The notes under the pieces are model-generated. The model saw only the letters and a list, made by a program, of their open reading frames with translations. It made no database searches and was not told where the DNA came from. A DNA stretch of 64,000 nt, taken from the NCBI GenBank assembly GCA_947462335.1, contig OX381709.1, positions 35,978,186-36,042,185 on the forward strand. The letters run 5' to 3'. Position 1 is the stretch's first letter; every line of letters starts with the position of its first letter. The position numbers were made by a program, and so were the translations under genes. Positions 19,035 to 29,980 of the stretch are shown piece by piece. The DNA comes from Harmothoe impar. Its lineage: Eukaryota; Annelida; Polychaeta; Phyllodocida; Polynoidae.

Positions 19035-20560
19035 TGGCGACATGGCGACAGCTGCCCACCCCTGATATGGTCCCCTCCTTGCACCGTACGACCCATGCCA
19101 GAAAAATGGTCCCAGCCTTGCACCATATATGGCCCATGGGGTCCCCACCTTGTACCATAGCACCTATACCCGGGGGGGGCCACTCCCTTAGATTTGGATA
19201 CAATGTGTGAACATGATTTCAAGGGAAAGGGTCCGTTTTTGGGTCCTAGGCACGGGCCCGCGAGGGTCCTTGGTAAGGGGTGCTTTTTAAGCAAATTTTG
19301 GGAGAAAGGGGTACATTTTTAGAGCTTTAAAGGGTAATTTTTACTTTGTTTTCCTATAATATTTCTTGGTCACCCTTGAGAAGTGGATATTTTTCAGGAA
19401 CACCCGTAATTAGGGTATATTTTCCAGGATTATCTCTGATTTAGGTCTGTTTTCTTGCAAATTTCCCTTGAAAAGGGGATGTTTTTGGAAAAATTCGCCC
19501 CTTAATAAGGGTACCAGATTTGAGGTGATGTTCACACATAGTGACTATAGAAAAGATAGGGAGTGGCCCCCCGGGCACCTATACCAGGAAAGTGGCTCCT
19601 ATCTTGCACCATATGGCCTATAGGGTCCCAACTTTGCACCATGGGGCCCATACCAGTAAAGTGCCCCCTACCTTGCACCATAGGACCCATGGGGTCCACA
19701 CCTTGCACCATAGGACCTATACCAGGAAAGTGGCCCCTATGTTGCACCATATGGCCCCTTGGTAGGGGGGGGGGGGGATAACTGGAAAAGCCTCCATCCT
19801 GGGGGGGGGGGAGGGAGGTCATAATAAAATATGGTCCATTTAGATACTGGTGAATCTACAGCTGCATGCATATTGGGCTGGAGGTCATTTCTCAAGATTC
19901 AAATGTAGGCCTAGTGGGGGGGGGGGGGGAGGATTGATATTTGCCCCCCCCCCCCCCTGCTAGTAAATGACTCGGCCGTATAAAAGTGATGTCCAGGCAC
20001 CTGGTGGGAACATTTGTTCAATTGACTTTTAATGGGTCCTATGGTGCAAGGTGGGGACCCCATAGGCCATATGGTGCAAGGTAGGGGCCCCTTTCCTGGT
20101 ATGGGTCCTATGGTGGGGGTCTGGATGGGGGGTCTCAATTTCCCATGTCGATTTTAAGAAATGACCATGTCGCCCTGTCGATTTTAGGAAATAGCCATGT
20201 CACCATGTCGATTTTAAGAAATGTCCATGTCCCATGTCGCTATCTCTAATATTCCTCATGTCGCATGTCACTTACCCAAAAAACGGCCATGTCGAATTTA
20301 GTGGTCCACACCCATTATGGTGCCAGGTGGGGACCCCATGGCTATATTGTGCAAGGTAGGGGCCTCTTTCCTGGTATTGGTACTATGGTGCAAGGTGGGG
20401 ACCCCATAGGCCATATGGTGCAAGGTAGGGGCCCCTTTCCTGGTATGGGTCCTATGGTGCAAGGTGGGGACCCCACCCGGGGGACCCCATGGGTCACCTG
20501 GTGCAAGGCAGGGGCCAGTTTGAGGGAATGGGCCCTGTGGTGCAAGGTTGAGAGAGGCAA
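19035..20560. repeat. About 40-bp minisatellite in opposite orientations
   Basis: Units built from CACCATA(G/T)G(G/A)CCCAT, CCAGGAAAGTGGCCCC and TACCTTG repeat at 19060-19180 and 19565-19770. The reverse-complement form (GGTGCAAGGTAGGGGCCCC and TTTCCTGGTATGGGTCC) repeats at 20025-20115 and 20310-20560. Long poly-G/poly-C tracts (19765-19815, 19915-19960) lie between. Several ORFs here (up to 152 codons) are by-products of the repeat. The arrangement would form a large inverted repeat. Confidence 0.75.
20120..20300 (+). repeat. CATGTCGATTTTAAGAAATG repeat family, copy 1
   Basis: Four to five tandem copies of a unit of about 33 bp: CATGTCG, ATTTTAAGAAATG, CCATGTCG. Related stretches occur at 22040-22285, 60795-60860 and 62285-62345. 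Confidence 0.6.
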
Positions 20561-20576
20561 GAATAATGGCTCCCTG

Positions 20577-20705
20577 GATGGTTGAGATATGTAGGTCGAG
20601 AGAGGGAAAAATCCTGGGTCCCATTAATAATGGGTCGAGAGGTGTAGGTCGAGAGAGGGCAGGTTTCTGTGTCCCCCAGTGGATCGAGAGGTGTAGGCCG
20701 AGGCG
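20577..20705 (+). repeat. GTCGAGAG(A/G)-rich short tandem repeat
   Basis: Units of GGTCGAGAGGTGTAGG and GTCGAGAGAGGG alternate just upstream of the zinc-finger gene start. They could be 5' untranslated or promoter sequence of that gene, but nothing identifies a promoter. Confidence 0.45.
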
Positions 20706-20776
20706 TGCAACATATGGGTATGCCAACCCGCACTCTGAGCGGCCTGGAAATTGCATTTACACGTTTTTCATTTGCC

Positions 20777-20780
20777 ATGG
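20777..20780 (+). CDS. Zinc-finger gene, coding exon 1 (four coding bases)
   Basis: The proposed start codon ATG has the context GCCATGG and is followed after one base by a strong GTAAGT donor at 20781. Joined to the acceptor at 22446, it gives Met-Gly-Ser-Leu-Asp in the frame of exon 2. With the other five exons the coding length is 2643 bases, exactly 880 codons plus stop. The 5' untranslated part extends left by an unknown length. Confidence 0.6.
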
Positions 20781-21254
20781 GTAAGTCGTTTCTTGTAATA
20801 CACCGCTATGATATTGAATGTTGTAGTTGAATGTGCAACTTTCCGGTCAATGTAAAGCATTTCATTGATATCTTCTCAACCAATCGTGAGAATAGGTTAA
20901 AGATTTTTGGGCGATAATGGCAGGAGTTGCGATTCTGGTAGGCCTAGCCTAGCCCTACTTTAGTAGTTGAGCCTTCCCAACCTTCTACTGACACTGTGAC
21001 AGGCATAGCCGCAGTGGGTTACATCGGAACTATACTTTAGGGACAACAGGCCAATCATAAATATTGTTCCCTAAAAAATCTTGCTATACATCACTAGATA
21101 GCTTAGATAATTTAATAGTCTACAATGTCAGAAAGCATAGCATCTTTTCTGTATTGTGAAAATTGGATTTTTGAGAGAATTTCTCCCAAAAATAATAATG
21201 ATAAAAAGTGCATTTATTTGAACTTTGTGATTTTAAGAATACACACTAAGTTTC

Positions 21255-21600
21255 ACATTACACAACCTGTTTTTGATAGTTTTGGACAAAATCTGGACAA
21301 ACCATCTAGGATACACCAACTTCAAGGTGTTTTCTTTCAATTTCCATCACTTTCAATGTGACAGTGGCTCAGAAAATTGAGTTACCCCATGGACCAAAAA
21401 TATGTTGCAGTCCCATAGACTTAACATAGGATGATAAAAATGTCATATTCCACTGCTTGTTTTGGGTAGTTGCATCCAAAATTCTGACAAACCAGCTAGG
21501 ATACACCAACTTCAATATGTTTTCTTTCAGAATCTGCCACTTTCAGTATGATAGGTCTTGAGATAATTGAGTTACCCCTTGGACCAAAAATGTGTTACAC
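21255..21600 (+). repeat. Two-copy tandem duplication, about 190-bp period (intron)
   Basis: The blocks around CTAGGATACACCAACTTCAA and GAGTTACCCC(A/T)TGGACC recur at a spacing of about 190 bases within intron 1 of the zinc-finger gene. Confidence 0.6.
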
Positions 21601-21827
21601 CATCAGTTGATTTTAAAATGAGAGCAGAAAACGCCAGTGGCGCCCTCTGTAGTGCCCTGTGGTGCTTACCTACGTGGCACTTGCGTGTTGGCACAGTTGC
21701 TTTGCAGGATAAGTTATTATAATATACGGTACTATAACTTATAGTATACCGGTATTAAAGGTCTTTAAGGGAGTGTCAGTGGTGTCCGACCGTGCGTAAG
21801 GAGAACCCCTGTTTGCGGGACCCCCTA

Positions 21828-21885
21828 CTGATCGGATCAGACTCAGAGCTTATCAAACATGTTTGATATGCTCTGATCCGATCAG
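21828..21885. other. 58-base imperfect palindrome (hairpin)
   Basis: CTGATCGGATCAGA pairs with TCTGATCCGATCAG at the other end, and between them sits the perfect palindrome ATCAAACATGTTTGAT. It lies in intron 1 of the zinc-finger gene. Function unknown. Confidence 0.6.
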
Positions 21886-22039
21886 ATGATCGAGACATCT
21901 GATCGAAACATGCCGTTTGCGGTGGCCTTAAGCAAGTTAAGGGGCGGGGGTGATGAAAAAAAAGAAAATACTGGTAGTGTGTCCGCGCGAAATTACACCA
22001 GATAACAGTTTATGGATGGAGGCATAGGCGTGCCTCTAC

Positions 22040-22285
22040 ATGGCCCATAGATAAAGATCGACACGGGCGACACATCGACACGGCCCTTTAAGGCACTTTT
22101 AAAAATCGACGGACCTTGGCTTGGAAGTTGGAAAAATAGGGATAAAAATCGACCCATAGGTTTTTTTCTCTATGTTCCTATATACCGGTACCTAAAAATC
22201 GACACAATGACAAGGTCCTTCTGCTAGAAATCGACACAATGACAAGGTCCTTCTGCTAGAAATCGACACGGCGACATGGCCAAAA
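22040..22285 (+). repeat. AAAATCGACA(C/C)-type repeat, related to the CATGTCG family
   Basis: Words ATCGACACGGCGACATGGCC and AAATCGACACAATGACAAGG recur here, including a direct duplication at 22195-22260. Intron 1 of the zinc-finger gene. Confidence 0.5.
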
Positions 22286-22446
22286 TTGTGGGTTTCCATG
22301 TAGGCCTAGAGGCACATACCGGTATGCCCCTAATGATCAGGGACAGGTGAAGTACAGACTCATAAATAAGGCAGTAAATCATCGAGTAGAAAAAGTTAAT
22401 ATGTATAAATATTTAAACTATCTGAATTCTGATACTTGTACTTCAG

Positions 22447-22753
22447 GTTCCCTTGATGCAGCTCACTACATTCGGTGCCACAAGTGCAGCGGCTTGTTCC
22501 AGGATACCGAAACGGCCGCGTCACACTCCGATGCCTGCAGTGGGGACATCGTCTCTTCACCATGTGACCTTGTGGCCTGTAGCAAAGATGAATACATCAA
22601 ATATGTTCAACCGCAGCTTTCCCGGCCAGTAAGAAGGGGCAGGCCTCCGCGACAGAAACCCAAGATGGCGGTCAGGGTCAACCCAACAGTTAAACCATCT
22701 GTCAAACCAGGACCCATTCAAAATAGTGCTGAGAAGGAAAGCGGACAACCAAG
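22447..22753 (+). CDS. C2H2 zinc-finger protein gene, coding exon 2 (whole-gene description)
   Basis: The gene joins 20777-20780, 22447-22753, 23268-24231, 24687-24825, 25128-25211 and 28836-29980. All introns are GT-AG, all phases agree, and the product has 880 residues. It contains ten C2H2 fingers plus this exon's N-terminal C2HC finger (C12-x2-C15-x12-H28-x3-C32). The product is expected to be a nuclear DNA-binding regulator. Exon 2 also encodes RRGRPPR, an AT-hook-like motif, followed by a basic Pro/Lys stretch. The acceptor is CTTCAG at 22446 and the donor is AAG|GTGGGC at 22754. The finger array with YxCxxC(D/E)Y units and (M/L)xxH spacing resembles the ZFP64, REST and CTCF type of long arrays, but I cannot name an orthologue. 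Confidence 0.8.
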
Positions 22754-23267
22754 GTGGGCAACAACAATAAAAGCCGATAGATAAATGATTGGCATAATCT
22801 TTATTGATATTTAATACCCGGTAATAAAGCATGCTATTTCATATTTTCATTAAATTTGACCAAGTAGTAATGTGGTGGTCTAGCCCGGTGTGTTAAGTAC
22901 TGTTAATGTTATATAAAAAAAAGTATTTGAGCATAGTTGGGAAATCAATGTTCTAGTATCATGAAATATGCATATACCGGTAGTCTCGGTAGACTCGGCC
23001 CCCATGTGTAGGCTATGGATACGCATGGGCGGGTCTGAAGGTGTGAGACTAGCGTACAGGAGGCTATATTCTTTCCAAATATTTTCAATTGAAAATATAT
23101 GCTTCTTTAGATCTGTGGGTATGTGTAATGTAATACCAATTTTGACCAACATCCTGAGATTTCCTGCATTTTACTGACCATGTCATCTCTAATGACAGAA
23201 ATTATACATACAACCTTTTTTTTTTATAATTGATTACCTATAAGTTAAAATCTTTTTTGTTTTGTAG

Positions 23268-24231
23268 GCGCTACGGTTTACGTAAGGGAGCATCTGAGGC
23301 CTTTCACCTTAAGATATCAAATATGCAGCGACTGCTGGGTGTACGCAGCAAGCAAAGCCCTCTACCCACTACCAAAACCAACACTACCCATGCACAACAA
23401 AAACACCCACCGTCCCAAGTGCCTAGACATGCTGATGTCGTGAAGTGCTCTAAGGGTGTCGCTGATGTCACAGAAAGTACCTCAGACACAGTAGATGACA
23501 TTGCTATTGATGATACACAAGATAACAATGAGTCTCAAAATAAGACTGTTGTGGTAGAGGGGACCATTCTGCCAGAAGCTGTGATAAAGGTTGAATATGT
23601 AGAGACTGAACCTGACATAGCAGCTACTGATGTCGTTACTGTGATAACGCCGCCCGGTGAGGTACGAGCTGAGGGGGGCGTTACTGTGATAACGCCACCC
23701 GGTGAGGTACGGTCTGAGGGGGGCGTTATTGTGATAACGCCACCCGGTGAGGTACGAGCTGAGAGGGGCGTTACCGTGATAACGCCACCCGGTGAGGTAC
23801 GGTCTGAGGGGGGCGTTACTGTGGTAACCTCACCCGGTGAGGTACGGGCTGAGGGTGCTATCCCCGATACACCCACGGACAATGAGCAGCCCACAAGTAG
23901 CCACCCAGAGGCCAGCTCACAGCTAGACATCATGCACATCCAACAACATCTACAGAGCAGTAACAGTGTTTTACTCGGTGATGTTGATCCTATTGAAGAA
24001 GGAGCTCAGGGAGATGTCGAAATGGAGGATCCAAATTACCAACCAGACACAGAGGTACGTGCGTCTCCGCGGTTGATGAAAAAGAAAGGAAAGGTGACCA
24101 AATCATTGAGCCAGGGGCCGGATGCAACAGGCATGTACCGGTGCAATATCTGCCCGTATGTGTCCAAGAAGGAGGGAATGTTCCGGCGCCACATGGGTGC
24201 TCACAACGACGGACAGATGTACACTTGTGAG
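23268..24231 (+). CDS. Zinc-finger gene, coding exon 3 (linker with 15-residue repeats, first C2H2 finger)
   Basis: Acceptor TTTTGTTTTGTAG at 23267, donor GAG|GTTAGT at 24232. It encodes roughly residues 104-425, a long acidic Thr/Val/Glu-rich linker. Within it lie five tandem copies of a 15-residue unit around VITPPGEVRAEGG (23635-23859). After the basic stretch SPRLMKKKGKVTK comes finger 1 (YRCNICPYVSKKEG...HMGAH). The last bases begin finger 2 (YTCE), which exon 4 completes. A splice inside a finger is well supported here, since the joined C-x2-C spacing is correct. Confidence 0.85.
23635..23859 (+). repeat. Coding minisatellite, 5 x 45 bp
   Basis: Five near-identical 45-base units each encode V-T-V-I-T-P-P-G-E-V-R-(A/S)-E-G-G with few changes, and Arg-Ala and Arg-Ser versions alternate. 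The length is a multiple of three, so copy-number change keeps the frame. The reverse strand is open too, which produces a spurious ORF there. Confidence 0.9.
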
Positions 24232-24686
24232 GTTAGTCTGCCACTCGTTATTTTGTTTTAGCTCACAAGTACAAGGTATGGCTCCGAGTTAAAATATTAG
24301 AAAAAATGTATTGATAATGATCAAGAAATTCTCAAAAGGAGTCAAATGCAGCCATTAAGATAATAGTTATTGCGAAATGTTGCTATTACTTTATGGGGAA
24401 ATCATACCGGCACTTTGTTGCCGATTTACAAACCTTAAAAAAGTAAAACAAATTCTTCAAAACAGGTTCTTTATTTTAAACACCACGGAGGAAAACACAT
24501 ATACAGATATTGATTCCTTTTTAAGAGACTTGTTCCTCAGCGGTTTAAAAAGAGGTGTAAAATGCATCATTTCTGTATTCTGGAAATTCCCAAAAGGAGG
24601 ATTTTTTTTTTTTTTGCAGCGATGTTTGTTGATGCTATAATGCATGTAGAGTGTGGCCATGTTTGATTGTTGACGTTGTGTTGTAG

Positions 24687-24825
24687 TACTGTGGTGCCGA
24701 GTTCGTGTACCGCCGCCTCTACAAGCAGCACCTCGGCACCCACCAGGGCTTTAAGTGTGACACGTGCAGCAAGACCTTCAGCAGACGGCACGACCTCTCC
24801 CGACACGTCGAGTCTGCCCACACTG
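24687..24825 (+). CDS. Zinc-finger gene, coding exon 4 (fingers 2 and 3)
   Basis: Acceptor GTTGTGTTGTAG at 24686, donor ACTG|GTAAGT at 24826. It completes finger 2 (YCGAEFVYRRLYKQHLGTH) and encodes finger 3 (FKCDTCSKTFSRRHDLSRHV, then ESAH), a canonical C-x2-C-x12-H-x4-H finger with a TG linker. Confidence 0.88.
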
Positions 24826-25127
24826 GTAAGTGACCACGGCGCATCACCCAGTGTGGAGAGCCATCTAGACGTGGCAAGCGCTTCGAGGTTTTGAACTTGT
24901 AGATAGTTTTGTTCTTTGTTCATCATGAACTCCCTTATTCCGGGCAATTTGTTAATTTTTATACATTTTTGAAACGATAAATGGATATTATACGTTTTCC
25001 AAAAATGCATTGTTTACAAAATCTCCCCAGAATATTATTTCTCCCGGGGTATTTCTGTATTATTAGAAATTCTGAAGTGTTAAGTGTCAACCTGATGTCA
25101 GCCCGTGTTGCCGTGTCGGTGTTGCAG

Positions 25128-25211
25128 GTACTAAAAAGTATGTGTGTACCGAGTGTGACTACGAGTGCCGCCACCACCACATGTTTGCAGACCACCTCCG
25201 CAAACACTCAA
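25128..25211 (+). CDS. Zinc-finger gene, coding exon 5 (finger 4)
   Basis: Acceptor GGTGTTGCAG at 25127, donor TCA-A|GTAAGT at 25212. This 84-base exon encodes one finger (YVCTECDYECRHHHMFADHL, then RKH). Phase 1 at both ends keeps the frame with exons 4 and 6, and the exon could be skipped in frame. Confidence 0.87.
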
Positions 25212-28200
25212 GTAAGTATTCACCCGCTAAATGAATGAAATCAGTCCAAAACCTTTTAGCGTCAAGAATTGAAGATGCATGATTGCAGCTCCGGCAAGTA
25301 ACTCGCCAGTGCTGCATTCATACATCATTCCGACCCTACGTAGCTGATACACTCCCGAAAGGCCGGCATGATGCACCAATGCAGCAACTCGCGGGGTCTG
25401 TCCCTCTCAACTCTGTCTTTGGGACTGATATATATATAGTAGAGACCAGCTACTATGGCTAGCTGTACACCTTACTGTCTCATCCAGTATGAAGTTAACA
25501 GAATTATTGACTCAGGGTTACCACCCAGAGTCTTTTGCGACGATTTGGAGCACCCATTTCAAGATAATCAGTCACCCAACTTTAGAGTGGATTTACCTAG
25601 GAAATATTCATCCTATAGACATATTGACAAATGGTTTTGTACAATCGGACACTCTCCTACATGATACCGCAAAGAATATTACAAATATCCTATCTCAACC
25701 CCTCCAAATATGCAATTTAAAAAATGTCACAAAAATTCAGGAAAATGTGATTCTGTGAAATTAAACTCTTAAGTACTAGATGTGTTTTTTGTCTAGATTA
25801 CAGTCCACACAACTCCAATGCAAAGTCAATGAGAGATATCTTGTAATACTAAGTGAGACGCTTTTTGTAAGACCTTTTTAGGATACTTCTCTTCAATTAA
25901 CTTGAATTATCTTGAATTATTCTAATGTGTGGACAAACTATGATCTATATTCGTTTATGACGAAGTCAAATATCAGAAGTTTTAAATTATTGAACCAGGG
26001 CACAGAAGTGCCAGGTTCTTTAGAGACAGGTAGGGTGGGGTTTCAAGTATTAAAAGCACAGACCTTCGTGAAGTGTCCCTTTACACAGAATCCTCTTTGT
26101 TCTTATATAAAAACAGGGTGAGACCTATTTTGAGACGCTCTGTGGGCTGAATATTGCATGTAACTTCGGTAACCTTCATGAAAACGAAGGTAAGGCAGTA
26201 GTTTACACAGAGAACAATATATACCATTCATGGTTTCAAGGCTACAGGAGAGGTGGAAGCGAGGCTAGCGCATGCCACACGTCAAAGAGTGGCGCTACTG
26301 GTACTTCTCGTACTGCGTGAGATGTCAACGTATGCAGACGAAATTGTACCACCCATATCTCCGCCGTTTATCGTCCGATCGACTCGATCGACAAAAGGCG
26401 GTACATGCCCGCAGCCTGCAACTGTCGCCCACACCCACCTGCACGCCCACACACACCTGCTCACCCACACCCATCTGCTGGCCTGAAATAAAATAACATA
26501 CATGTATGACACATGACTTGAGGATACTTTTCAACAAGGAATTCATTTCTAATGCCAGAATTGACCAATGAATGATTATAAGGGAGTACTATATCTAAGT
26601 ACATGATTAACTCCAGCTCCAGCTTACCCTGAGTCATCTGTGAGACCACTCACAAGCTCAATCTTTTGAAAATGTTTACAATCACTGAAAATTACGGCAT
26701 TATACAATGTACCAGTTATGGATCAAAGTCAGTTCCTAAAACATGTAGAAATATTTGAAAACATGTTTCACCGTTGAAAGTGTGAAAGATCATGGCCTGC
26801 TTTGATGGCCGGTGACGAAGGCTCTAACAACGGCGTGTAACAAAGTCAAAGTGCAGGAGGGACTTACTTGATCTAGTACTGAATGAGTAGTGGTAGGGAA
26901 CCATCCTCCTCGTCCAACCGATTAAAGTCAAAGAGAGGTTTTATTACTGGACATCGATTCTCTATCTATGTAGCTCTATAGTGATCGATGCCCAGTTTTA
27001 TACTTCAGACCAGTGGCTCATTTTGGCTGTTTTTTGCCTCACAGATTGCTTCTAGGGCAAAATCCTGACTAGGTGCCAATATATTCTCTATGCCAATGTA
27101 TACTATGAAGGTAGAAAACACTGGAACCTCAGTTAGAAAAAATCCTACTGAACGGTTTTTGAGAAAATTAGGGTTTTGTTGCATATTTTTGGTGTTTTTA
27201 GTACATTTCCTACATAAACCGTGAACGCCAGCATTTCTCACTTTTCAGGTGTTTAGAATCAGAATTAGACTTTTTAAAATTGACAGTAGGATTTTTGAGT
27301 ATCGAGCCATTCTAGAAAAGCTATTCTTTGGAAAAAATATATAGTATTTCTTGATGATTTTCGTTGCACAAATTTAGGTTTGTATTATAAAAACTGCATT
27401 GTCATCCAATCAAGGTGTTTATGCACTGTTGATGGTCACCCCCTCACACCCTCTTCACTCTGCATTGAAGGAGAACGGGAAGGGGGGTACACGTTTCCGT
27501 AAATAGCTGTTGACCTGGGTGCTGGGTGCATTTTAGATTTATGGGGTTCCAACTGTTAATGAAAGAAAAATCAAATATAATACTTCTTTTTTTTAGTTTC
27601 AGATTAATGCAACTACAATTCGTGATAGCACTTAAAGCATTGTATTTGTATTAATATGAATGGTAGCCACCGTATGGGGTGCCAACTATTCATGAAAGAA
27701 AAATCGATAATAATTTGTTTTTTATTAGTATTAAATTAATGCAACTACCATTGGAGATTGCATTTCAAGCATCGGGGCATTCAACGACTGGTAGCCACCT
27801 TGAATGTATGGGGTGCCAACTGTTCATGAAAGAAAAAATTGAAAGTTTTTTTTAAGAATCAAATTAATGCAACTGCAATTCAAAATTTCATTTAAGCATT
27901 GTGGCAATCAATGACTAATGGCCATCTTGAACCTATGGGGTACCAACTCTTCATGAAAAAAACAACCAAATTGGATATTTTTTAACAGTATAAAATTAGT
28001 GCAACTACAATTCAAGATTGCATTTAAAGCATTGTGGCATTCAATGAATGGTGACCATTCTAAACCTATGGGGTGCCAACTGTGTATGAAAAAGGTATCA
28101 AATAGAAATTTTCTTATATAGATATCAATTTAATGCAACTACAATTCTTGATTGCACTGAAAGCAATGTGCCATTAAGTAAATGGTAGCCATCTTGAATG

Positions 28201-28835
28201 GGTTGAATGAAGGGAAAATCAAATAGGATTATTTTTTTTGATAGTATCAAATTAATGCAACTACAAGTGAAGATTGCATTTCAAGCATCGGGACATTCAC
28301 GAATGATAGCCATCTTGAATCTATGGGGTGCCAGCTGTTCATGGAAGAAAAATCGAATAGACTTAGTTTTTTTTATTAGTATCAAATTAACATACACACA
28401 GACATACACATAGGCATGAACATGGTGTTCTCCTCCATATAGATATTCATGGATTTCTACTTCTACTAAATATAGCTTTCTATTAGAAGGATTCTGTTAC
28501 ATGGATGTTGATGTCCAGTTTTAGATATATATCCATATAGTGCATTGGAGTGCTATAATGTTGGACTGCTGTATATTTATAGGACGAAAGCAATTCATTC
28601 ACAGATATTTGTCATTCACCACTTTCTCGCCTGCAGAATCTAATTTTATGAGACCTCACAGGTTGTGTCTAAAGTGAGGTGTACTGTGTTTTAGTTCAAC
28701 GTGTTAATCCTACTTGGAAATCTGTATATCAAATACTAGTAAAGTAACAGATGTGGAAAGTTTATTTTGCAAACGTCTCATTTCTGTAGAAGAGTTGTGT
28801 TGTGTGTTGGCTAATATGGTTATTCTTTGCTGCAG
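25212..28835 (+). other. Intron 5 of the zinc-finger gene
   Basis: This is a 3.6-kb intron. It holds a tandem array of about 131 bp (27530-28400), a CA/CCCACA-rich simple stretch (26420-26480), and one copy of the CATGATGCA-type dispersed repeat (25300-25385). I see no exon here. Confidence 0.7.
27530..28400 (+). repeat. Satellite-like array, about 131-bp unit, about 7 copies
   Basis: The landmarks TGGGGTGCCAACTGTTCATG, AAATTAATGCAACTACAATT and GCATT(T)AAGCATTGTGGCATTC recur at about 27541, 27675, 27810, 27938, 28070, 28200 and 28325. Spacings are near 128-135 bases, with diverged units. Confidence 0.8.
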
Positions 28836-29980
28836 AGGAGCGCTACACGTGCAGCCACGAGGACTGTGAGTTCCGCACCATCTACCGCCGCGCCCTGATG
28901 CACCACCTCAACACGGTGCACAACAGTGAGAAGCACATAGTGTGTGAACACTGCACCTACAAGACCAATGACCCCTTCGCCTTCTCCAAACACAAGAAGA
29001 TCCACATGGCCGACAAGATGTACGGCTGCTCGCTGTGTGACTATAAGGCCCACAGTCTGAGCTACGTCACCGCCCACATGACCACGCACAACGCAGAGAA
29101 GATCTACCACTGCGACACGTGTGAGTACTCGTCAGCGCGCCGCACGGGCATCCGCTCCCACATGATGAAGCACATCGGGGTGAAGCCCTGGCAGTGTCCG
29201 GCCTGTGAGTACAGCGCCACTACCCGCACCAAGGTGCAGCGACACATCGGCATGCGGCACAAGGGCCAAGGGCAGCCCACCCGCAGGAACATCATCATTA
29301 AGTTTGACCTGGACGCTTACCGGGCACACAAGACAGAAGAGGCTCCCGCACAGGGTGCGGAGGAAGGTGAGGAGGCCGGGAGCCCCCAGTTCAGACGGGT
29401 TGTAGAGCGGTATTCAGGGACAAACACAGCCTTACTCGGCCACAAGTACATGGTGATTGAGATGGTGGAGGACGCGGACGGGGCCGCCTTAGCCTCCAAC
29501 CTGGTGGGACAGGAGGTGGTGGTCCGGCAGGAGGCAGACACTGAACTACCCACCGAGCCACAAGCCGAGCGGGGCGAGGTGGGCGAGAACTCTCAGTGCC
29601 TGTACAAGTGTGCGCTGTGTGAGTTGACTGATACCTGCCTAGAGGTGGTGCAGGAACACATGGCCACCCAGCATTCTGACTTAATAGCAGCTGAGATCGT
29701 GGATGCGGCCACGGCCAGTGCTGAGTATAGGGAGGAGATGGAGGTGCCGGAGACTATCTCCATCACTGTAGAAACTGACTCTACCATGGAGGTGGTGGAG
29801 GAAGAGGGTGAGCAGGGGGATGAGGTGACGTGTATTATAGCTGATGGCACTGTCATACAACAGACGGAGGTGCAGACGCTGTCTCCACTGCCCCCCGCCA
29901 TACAAACTGTAACTATGCAGGACGATGCCGTGTCCACAGCCGTAGAATCCATCTTGCATCTCCAGCATGTACCCATATAA
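28836..29980 (+). CDS. Zinc-finger gene, terminal coding exon (fingers 5-10)
   Basis: Acceptor TTCTTTGCTGCAG at 28835; stop TAA at 29978-29980. Five contiguous fingers open the exon: YTCSHEDCEF..., IVCEHCTYKT..., YGCSLCDYKA..., YHCDTCEYSS... and WQCPACEYSA.... All have correct Cys/His spacing, though the first has C-x4-C. An acidic, Val/Thr-rich region follows, then a tenth finger near the end (YKCALCELTDTCLEVVQEHM, then ATQH) and a Glu/Thr/Val-rich C-terminus, plausibly a regulatory tail. Adjacent GC-rich codon usage contrasts with the AT-rich introns. Confidence 0.9.

Noticed and set aside
19532..20756. ORFs of 72-152 codons with repeated Cys/His/Pro words
   Set aside because: Produced by the 40-bp minisatellite; similar ORFs appear in several frames and on both strands.
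23535..23939. Minus-strand 134-codon ORF rich in TSPGGVITVTP
   Set aside because: Antisense shadow of the coding minisatellite in the zinc-finger gene.
26253..26649. Short ORFs over the CCCACA-rich stretch
   Set aside because: Simple-sequence driven, inside an intron, with no homology.
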